Assembly: GCA_964384465.1 (NCBI GenBank)
Contig: CAYLLT010000001.1
Span: 62,001-126,000, forward strand
DNA length: 64,000 nt
Direction: 5' to 3'
From: CAYLLT01 sp964384465
Lineage (GTDB): Bacteria > Planctomycetota > Phycisphaerae > UBA1845 > PWPN01
The translations under genes were made by a program, and so were the position numbers. This document shows positions 58,760-64,000 of the stretch, one piece after another; position 1 is the stretch's first letter, and each line of letters opens with the position of its first letter. The notes below the pieces were generated by a model. It did not search any database and was not told the origin of the DNA. It saw only the letters and a list, made by a program, of their open reading frames with translations.

Positions 58760-59314
58760 ATGAAAAAGGCCATTGCGATCGTTTGTCTCCTCGGATCCCT
58801 GGCGTGCCTCACCGCGTGCAGCGCCACAGGCGCGGCAATAACCGGCGCGGAGATGGGTCTGAACCTGTCGAAGACGGATACGCACCTGCGCATCTTTGTG
58901 GACGATCAGAAGGCCGAGCAGAACCAGGCCAAGAAAGCCGTGACCGGCTATTCCAATTGGAAGGTGAAGGAGCCGGTCTCGACCGAGCCCAAGCTCAAGT
59001 TCGAGATCATCAAGCCGGAGAAGCTCGGCCGCATCACCATGGTGTCGGTGTCGCTCTTCCAGCAGTACGAGGCCGACTACTCGCACCAGGCCGAATTCGG
59101 CGTCAATGCCAAGGACACCACCGAGCCGCAGGCCCAGATGAAGCCGGATACCGTCTACGATCTCGGCAAGCCCGGCGAGGGCTTCAAGGTGACCGACCTG
59201 ACCGGCAAGACCGTCGAAGGCGTGAAGCTCAAGCCGGGACTCAAGTACAAGCTGGTGCTGACGGTCAAGGCGGATAAGAGCGAAACGGCGCAGATCGAAT
59301 TCAAGACGAAGTGA
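58760..59314 (+). CDS. Small lipoprotein, unknown
   Basis: A 184-residue lipoprotein (LLGSLACLTAC lipobox). The mature part has a beta-rich fold (TDTHLRIFVDDQ...MVSVSLFQQYEADYSHQAEFGVNA). ATG 58760 follows AAAGGA. A longer frame from 58265 is a shadow of the upstream gene. Ends inside the start of the following frame. Confidence 0.75.
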   Translation: MKKAIAIVCLLGSLACLTACSATGAAITGAEMGLNLSKTDTHLRIFVDDQKAEQNQAKKAVTGYSNWKVKEPVSTEPKLKFEIIKPEKLGRITMVSVSLFQQYEADYSHQAEFGVNAKDTTEPQAQMKPDTVYDLGKPGEGFKVTDLTGKTVEGVKLKPGLKYKLVLTVKADKSETAQIEFKTK

Positions 59315-59385
59315 TTCCGAAAGTTCACCACGGAGACACGGAGGACACGGAGAAGAAACAGAGGATTCAGTGGGCGCTCACGGCG

Positions 59386-61029
59386 ATGATCGTACTGATC
59401 GCCGTTTTGAACTTGGCCGTATTCGCGCAGCGGCTCACGTCCGTGCTCCGGGACGGGCAGTATGTCGTCACGACCGGGATTGAAAGCCCCGCCCTGTATG
59501 GCATCTGGAAGCGGCTGCACGGCTTCCCGGTTTATGAATTCCCCAACGGCGGCAGCTTCGCCGCGCAACTCTTTAACTTCGGCTTTTATGAATTCTACGC
59601 GCGCGTGCTGCGCTGGCTGCGCATCGACGGCGCTGCCATCTCCGTTGGCGCGCGGCTCATCACGCTGGCCTTCGGCCTGGCCGGGATGCTGCTCACTGCC
59701 GCACTCCTGCGGCGAATGCTGCCCGGACGGATGAACGGGGCTCAGAGGGTGTGTGAGAAGCGGTCGAACGATCCGAGCCGCGACCGTGAGGGAGCGGTCC
59801 TCTGCGGCCCGCTTCCTTACGGGCGCGGCTCTGAAAGGCCTTCTTACACACCCTCTCAGAGAATCTGCCTGCTCTGCCTGGCGATCACGCTCTGGCTCGG
59901 GACCAATTTCACATCATGGTGGACGCTCACCGCGCGGCCGGACGTAGCTGCGGCGGCACTGGTGACGGCCGGAACGTTGCTCTATCTCGGAGCAGTCTCA
60001 AGGAAATCCCTCTGGCGGCTCGCGGCCGCATCCTGCGTGTTCTTTCTCGCATGGACGATGAAGCAGACGTTCGTGTTCACGTTCGCATCGGCGATCGTTT
60101 GCACGGTGTGGGTGCTGCGGTCCGGGCGGGCGACGATGGCATTGATCCTCCCTTTCGCGATGCTTGCGGCGGCGAGCATCGCAGCGGGCACGCCGGCTTA
60201 CCGATATCTCTGCTTTCATGTGCCGCGGGTGGCGCCGCTCGACCTGCACTACGCCGCGATGACGTTGCTCAAAGTTGTCGGTACCGCCTGGCAGATCTTC
60301 GTGCCCGCTTTCGTGTTGGGGACGTTCGTTCTCATCCGTTTCGTCCGCGGCCAACAGCGCTTCGATTGGAAGCAATCCGCCGATCCAGCCCAATTCGGTC
60401 CCCTCCTGCTGGCCGTCGTCGCCATCGTTGCCGGTATCGTCGGCGTGCTGGGCATGACCCGGTCAGGAGCCAGCCGCAACTACCTGTTCGAGTGCTTCTT
60501 CGCCGCGGGCACGCTGTGGGCGCTGGCGCTGATGCGGCCCACGGCTGGAACATCCGTGCGTGAGGTGGCCGCTTCTCCATCTCGAATGGCGCTCTGGATG
60601 CTCATTCTCGTCGTGACCGCCGCGCTGCCGGCTGCGCAATTGGCCCTGCCCAATCGCATCGGCAAGCAGATCAAGGCCGACGCCCGCACGCGCCAGATGC
60701 AGACACGACTCGGCCAGCGCTGCACAGCCCTGCCCAAGCCCCTGCTGACATTCATCGAGCCGTTCAACCTGCCGTGGTTTTCGTCGCAAAATGAATATCC
60801 CGCCTATGTGATCGACCCCTACGTGTATGAGCCCCTGCGGAAGCGGGGACTGCTCACAGAAACGCTCGAAGATCAAATCCGCAGCGCCAAAATCCGCTCG
60901 CTGGTGACCGAGAGCTGGAACGAATCGGCTCACTATGCCGATGTAGCTGCTGCCGGCGGCTGGCATGAGCTACAGACCGATCCCGGCGAATTGCAGGACG
61001 GTGTTCGAGTATTCCTCGCACCGAGGTGA
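59386..61029 (+). CDS. GT39-like polytopic membrane glycosyltransferase with palindromic insert
   Basis: About ten membrane helices, with early loop and ALYGIWKRLHGFPVYEFPNGG segment reminiscent of GT-C/PMT-family enzymes; a soluble C-terminal domain follows (about residues 425-545). The frame continues upstream to 59311, but those 25 residues (VHHGDTEDTEKKQR) are encoded by a CACGGAGACACGGAG repeat common in planctomycetes, so the start at ATG 59386 is preferred. A 121-base palindromic element (59741-59861) is inserted in frame in a loop between helices. Substrate unknown. Confidence 0.72.
   Translation: MIVLIAVLNLAVFAQRLTSVLRDGQYVVTTGIESPALYGIWKRLHGFPVYEFPNGGSFAAQLFNFGFYEFYARVLRWLRIDGAAISVGARLITLAFGLAGMLLTAALLRRMLPGRMNGAQRVCEKRSNDPSRDREGAVLCGPLPYGRGSERPSYTPSQRICLLCLAITLWLGTNFTSWWTLTARPDVAAAALVTAGTLLYLGAVSRKSLWRLAAASCVFFLAWTMKQTFVFTFASAIVCTVWVLRSGRATMALILPFAMLAAASIAAGTPAYRYLCFHVPRVAPLDLHYAAMTLLKVVGTAWQIFVPAFVLGTFVLIRFVRGQQRFDWKQSADPAQFGPLLLAVVAIVAGIVGVLGMTRSGASRNYLFECFFAAGTLWALALMRPTAGTSVREVAASPSRMALWMLILVVTAALPAAQLALPNRIGKQIKADARTRQMQTRLGQRCTALPKPLLTFIEPFNLPWFSSQNEYPAYVIDPYVYEPLRKRGLLTETLEDQIRSAKIRSLVTESWNESAHYADVAAAGGWHELQTDPGELQDGVRVFLAPR
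59741..59861. repeat. Nested palindromic element inserted in frame in a GT39-like gene
   Basis: Outer arms 59741-59760 and 59840-59861 (CTCAGAGGGTGTGTGAGAAG/CTTCTTACACACCCTCTCAG) enclose inner arms 59772-59797 and 59809-59834, diverged copies of the 26-bp arms at 29126-29190. Encodes about 40 residues (SRDREGAVLCGPLPYGRGSE in the centre). Confidence 0.92.
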
Positions 61030-61166
61030 ACCGCCAAGACACCAAGACGCCAAGAGAGAAGAATTATAAGGAATCCAGGAAGCCAGGAACCCATTCTCTT
61101 TCCTGGTTTCCTGGGTTCCTTATTGCTTCTTTGTTCTTCCCTTGGCGTCTGTGCGTCTTGGCGGTT
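61029..61166. repeat. Nested inverted repeat upstream of aspartokinase
   Basis: Outer arms 61029-61054 and 61141-61166 (AACCGCCAAGAC.../...GTCTTGGCGGTT) and inner arms 61069-61092 and 61099-61121 (AAGGAATCCAGG.../...CCTGGGTTCCTT) are near-perfect complements. The outer arm also forms the end of ygeY (37747-37775) and recurs inverted at 39089-39116. Confidence 0.88.
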
Positions 61167-61212
61167 CAAACAAACGCCGAACACGGCTCTCGCCTCATGT
61201 CCCGCGACCCTT

Positions 61213-61218
61213 TATAAT
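61213..61218 (+). promoter_or_regulatory. -10 box close to the aspartokinase start
   Basis: TATAAT ends 9 bases before ATG 61228; predicted transcription start is within about three bases of the ATG, so a nearly leaderless message is likely, as for guaA. Confidence 0.5.
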
Positions 61219-61227
61219 CCCCGTACC

Positions 61228-62454
61228 ATGAGCATCGTCGTGCAGAAATTCGGCGGCAGCAGTGTCGCGGACGCGGAAAAAATCCACCGCGCCGCCCGGC
61301 GGGCAATCCGGGCCAAGCTCGACGGGCACCAGGTGGTGATGGTTGTCTCCGCGATGGGCAAGACCACCGACAAACTCATCGCCCTGGCCAATGAGGTCAA
61401 CCCCAACCCACCCAAACGCGAGATGGATATGCTGCTCACCACCGGCGAGCAGGTGTCGATCTCGCTGATGGCCATGGCCATCGAGGCGGGGGGGCACCAG
61501 GCCATCAGCTTCACCGGCGGGCAGATCGGCATGGTCACCGACAGCTCGCACACCAAGGCCCGCATCCGCTCGATCGATGCCGACACCATCTACAAGGAGC
61601 TGAACGCGGGCAAAGTGGTCATCGTGGCCGGCTTCCAGGGCATCACCGAGGAAGGGGCGTTGACCACGCTCGGCCGTGGCGGCTCCGACACCACCGCCGT
61701 CGCGCTGGCCGCCGTGCTCAAGGACTCCATCTGCGAGATTTACACCGACGTGGACGGCATCTACACCACCGACCCGCGCATCGTGCCGCAGGCCCGCAAG
61801 ATGAAGGAGATCGCTTACGATGAGATGCTCGAGCTGGCCTCGCTCGGCGCGAAGGTCATGCACTCGCGCTCCATCGAGTTCGGCAAGAAATACAACGTAC
61901 CCATTCACGTGCGAAGTTCACTCACCGATACCGAAGGGACCATGATCGTGGCTACAACCGCTGGAATGGAAGACATCGTCGTTCGCGGCGTGACGCTCAA
62001 GCGTGACCTGGCCCGCGTAATTCTCGTGGGCGTGCCGAATAAACCCGGCATCGCCTCGCAGATCTTCGCCCGCATCGCGAACCACCAGGTGGTGGTGGAC
62101 GACATCATTCAGAACATCGTCGAGCACGCCTCCGAGGCCAACATCGGCTTCACCACGTCGCAGGCCGACGCCAAGGAAGCAGCAGTGATCGCCAAGGAAC
62201 TGTCGAAGGACCTCGGCATCCGCCAGATCGAGATGGACGACAAGCTGGCCAAGGTGAGCATCGTCGGCGTGGGCATGAAGACGCACACCGGCGTCGCCGC
62301 CCGAATGTTCAGCGCCCTGGCCGAGGCCCAGATCAACATTCAGAACATCACCACCAGCGAGATCGTCATCAGTTGCATCGTCGATCAAAAAGACGGCGAC
62401 CGCGCCGTCCAGGTCCTCCACTCCGCCTTCGGCCTGGACAAGGCGGAGGAGTAG
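61228..62454 (+). CDS. lysC: Aspartokinase
   Basis: A 408-residue enzyme phosphorylating aspartate, first step toward Lys, Met and Thr. KFGGSSVAD at 7-15, TTGEQVSISL, GRGGSDTTAVALAA and EIYTDVDGIYTTDPR mark the kinase domain; two ACT domains follow (VPNKPGIASQIFARIA; IVGVGMKTHTGVAARMFSALAEAQINIQNI), so feedback inhibition is expected. ATG 61228 gives the standard N-terminus. Confidence 0.97.
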   Translation: MSIVVQKFGGSSVADAEKIHRAARRAIRAKLDGHQVVMVVSAMGKTTDKLIALANEVNPNPPKREMDMLLTTGEQVSISLMAMAIEAGGHQAISFTGGQIGMVTDSSHTKARIRSIDADTIYKELNAGKVVIVAGFQGITEEGALTTLGRGGSDTTAVALAAVLKDSICEIYTDVDGIYTTDPRIVPQARKMKEIAYDEMLELASLGAKVMHSRSIEFGKKYNVPIHVRSSLTDTEGTMIVATTAGMEDIVVRGVTLKRDLARVILVGVPNKPGIASQIFARIANHQVVVDDIIQNIVEHASEANIGFTTSQADAKEAAVIAKELSKDLGIRQIEMDDKLAKVSIVGVGMKTHTGVAARMFSALAEAQINIQNITTSEIVISCIVDQKDGDRAVQVLHSAFGLDKAEE

Positions 62455-62541
62455 TGAAACCGCCGATGGACGCAGATAAACGCCGATGGAAGTTGATCCT
62501 GTCCAGTCGAGAGCTCGGCGACAGGCTTTCCTCTTCGCCGT

Positions 62542-62799
62542 ATGGAAAACGTATGTATGGTCAGAGCTGAACTGAAGGCGAAAGCCATCAGACGCGTCCT
62601 CCTGGCGGTGCCGAAGCTGGTTAAACTCCCCGCGTCGCCGATGTGGATCGATTATGACGAAGAGGCCGACGTGCTTTATCTATTCTTTCGCCGGCCGCAG
62701 AAAGCCACGGACAGCCGGATGCGGGACGATGGTGTTATTGTGCACACGCGCGGAAAGCAGATCGTCGGTTTGACGATCCTGGAGGCCTCCACGCGGTAG
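62542..62799 (+). CDS. DUF2283 family protein
   Basis: An 85-residue protein with the DUF2283 core WIDYDEEADVLYLFFRRPQKATDSRM...GVIVHTRGKQIVGLTILEAS. Two ATGs (62542, 62557) are possible. Such proteins often sit near DUF4258/toxin-like genes; none is adjacent. Function unknown. Confidence 0.8.
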   Translation: MENVCMVRAELKAKAIRRVLLAVPKLVKLPASPMWIDYDEEADVLYLFFRRPQKATDSRMRDDGVIVHTRGKQIVGLTILEASTR

Positions 62800-62849
62800 G
62801 GACAATCTCTCCTGCTTATGGGGCCGGTGAGAATCGCTTCGTTGCCCTT

Positions 62850-63443
62850 ATGAAGCTGAACAGCGCTGAAGCCTGGATACTGTTCGGAGCACTGGCGATA
62901 TCGCTGGTAATCTACGCTTGGATTCACCACCGACGGCAGAGGGGTTCCGGAGGCTCGGGCTACTATCGGATGGAGACCAGCCAGCCCGTCGACGCGCAAT
63001 ACCCTTCCCCGACCTTCGCGGAGCTCACTTCCGCAGATCAAGCGCGGATCGATGCTCAACGCGCTGTAGTGCTGTCTGCGGCGAAGCAGCGATATGGCAC
63101 TTCTGAACTGCGTCAGGACCGAAACGATCTGATCCTTCTGCAGCGGATGCTGGACGACAAGGTCTTCTCTCCCAGCCAGACGTATGAGTTGCAGTCGATG
63201 GGTGTTGTCTTCGGAGACGCGTTGGTCAGTCAGCTCGGGCTGCGGTGGGTGATGATCACAGACGAGTACGGCACTGACCCGACTGTCGTGATTCCCGACA
63301 CCACTGCCAACTTCAACGCGCTGACTGTGATCTCGAAACGTGTGGAGGAAGGCCGGACTGTGGATGTAAGCGATCTCTATCACATATACGAGCTGGAGGT
63401 TCCTCGAATGAGAAAGGAGTTCAAAATCGAGGAACATCGCTAA
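62850..63443 (+). CDS. Membrane-anchored DUF3806-like protein
   Basis: A 197-residue protein with one N-terminal membrane helix (AWILFGALAISLVIYAWI). The C-terminal part has LQSMGVVFGDALVSQLGLRWVMITDEYGTDP and VISKRVEEG, as in DUF3806. Function unknown; 51 bases after the DUF2283 gene. Confidence 0.7.
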   Translation: MKLNSAEAWILFGALAISLVIYAWIHHRRQRGSGGSGYYRMETSQPVDAQYPSPTFAELTSADQARIDAQRAVVLSAAKQRYGTSELRQDRNDLILLQRMLDDKVFSPSQTYELQSMGVVFGDALVSQLGLRWVMITDEYGTDPTVVIPDTTANFNALTVISKRVEEGRTVDVSDLYHIYELEVPRMRKEFKIEEHR

Positions 63444-63520
63444 CACTTTCTGCTCAGCTGAGAGTGCATCTGATCGTGGAAAAGAGTCAGATCGACGGCG
63501 ATGCGGGCGGACGCTGAGTG

Positions 63521-64000
63521 TCATTCCGCCGCCCAGGGGAAGCGGTGTTTGAAGTGCCGATAGAACAGGCCGATCACGATCATGGTCACGATCATTGCAT
63601 ACGGCGTGATGATGATATCTATGAACCACAGAAGCAAGCCTGAACCGATCGCGTTCTGGACCTGCGGCAACTGCGTTAACATTAACACCGCAACCGCTGC
63701 CAGAATGGCCAGACAGACGGCCAGATACGCGATGGGTGCGGAAAGAATGGTACGCAGGACCACGTGCGGCCAAAGCCCGTCAAAGCCGCCGCCGATGGCG
63801 ACACCGAGCATGACTGCCGGCCACAGCAGCATGCCGCACAGGGCAACGATCTTGATCATCCCCCACGGGACGTCCTTGTCGCTCCACCAGTATGCCAGCG
63901 CGGTAACCCCCGCGGGCAGCAACACCCACGCAAACGTGCCCAGGAACTGAATCATCGGCATGATGAGATCGTCGAGGACGTTGTGTATCCACACGTTGGG
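63521..64000 (-). CDS. Polytopic membrane protein, probably cut by the right edge
   Basis: At least 157 residues with four hydrophobic segments (FLGTFAWVLLPAGVTALAYWW; IVALCGMLLWPAVMLGVAIG; ILSAPIAYLAVCLAILAAVAVLML; LLWFIDIIITPYAMIVTMIVIGLF). A GTG at 63994 could be the start, but the frame stays open to the window end, so the N-terminus may lie beyond it. No family recognised. Confidence 0.6.
   Translation of the reverse strand, partial: PNVWIHNVLDDLIMPMIQFLGTFAWVLLPAGVTALAYWWSDKDVPWGMIKIVALCGMLLWPAVMLGVAIGGGFDGLWPHVVLRTILSAPIAYLAVCLAILAAVAVLMLTQLPQVQNAIGSGLLLWFIDIIITPYAMIVTMIVIGLFYRHFKHRFPWAAE

Overview
The window looks like a high-GC chromosome segment from a member of the Planctomycetota, probably an uncultured lineage. 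The basis is inference from content: small zinc-ribbon proteins of the CxxCxYxL...CPECG type, a DUF2961/GH172 protein, a DUF1680/GH127 protein, a heme-domain-type C-terminal fragment, and many palindromic elements in gaps and inside genes. No rRNA, tRNA, CRISPR array, phage or complete insertion sequence was seen.

Layout. 1-6.3 kb: zinc-ribbon protein (cut by the left edge), GH127-like glycosidase, glycine-oxidase-like flavoenzyme, a DUF3137-like/LemA pair and an unknown protein. 6.4-16.6 kb: secreted metzincin-like protease, a gene-poor 0.83 kb stretch, glnA, a GT-C-like membrane protein, guaA, a secreted M28 peptidase with PDZ, an AbiEii-like nucleotidyltransferase and a CbiX/SirB-like protein. 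16.6-19.3 kb: ACP-like zinc-ribbon protein, thioesterase, GH172-like protein and cupin. 19.7-31.0 kb: a nine-gene operon (PspA/IM30, Ycf46-like AAA+ ATPase, degenerate ImmA/IrrE-like protein, Lys/Ala-rich protein, VWA protein, ABC substrate-binding protein fused to OmpA, ABC permease, ABC ATPase, membrane/coiled-coil protein). It converges on a Ser/Thr kinase-PPP phosphatase pair. I read the whole as an envelope-maintenance or signalling module; its substrate and signal are unknown.

32.8-53.1 kb: a dispersed purine/urate-type catabolic region. It has a fused Fe-S/Mo hydroxylase (XdhD type), YgeY, YgeW, carbamate kinase, SsnA, two fold-type II PLP enzymes, a sarcosine-oxidase-like flavoenzyme and a second, three-subunit molybdenum hydroxylase. 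An HNH gene pair, an esterase, a DUF4139-like protein and a broken PIN toxin-antitoxin pair are interspersed. A MoaD-MoaE fusion (molybdopterin synthase) lies just beyond, in an operon with endonuclease III and an O-methyltransferase. 55.7-64 kb: a FolD homologue with altered active-site residues, a YdjY-domain protein, a small lipoprotein, a GT39-like membrane protein, aspartokinase, DUF2283 and DUF3806-like proteins, and a membrane protein cut by the right edge.

The most unusual feature is pervasive: several families of palindromic elements occupy gaps and also sit in frame inside otherwise intact genes (xdhD, ssnA, the Mo subunit of the second hydroxylase, a GT39-like gene) or form the ends of others (ygeY, nth, YdjY, GT39-like).
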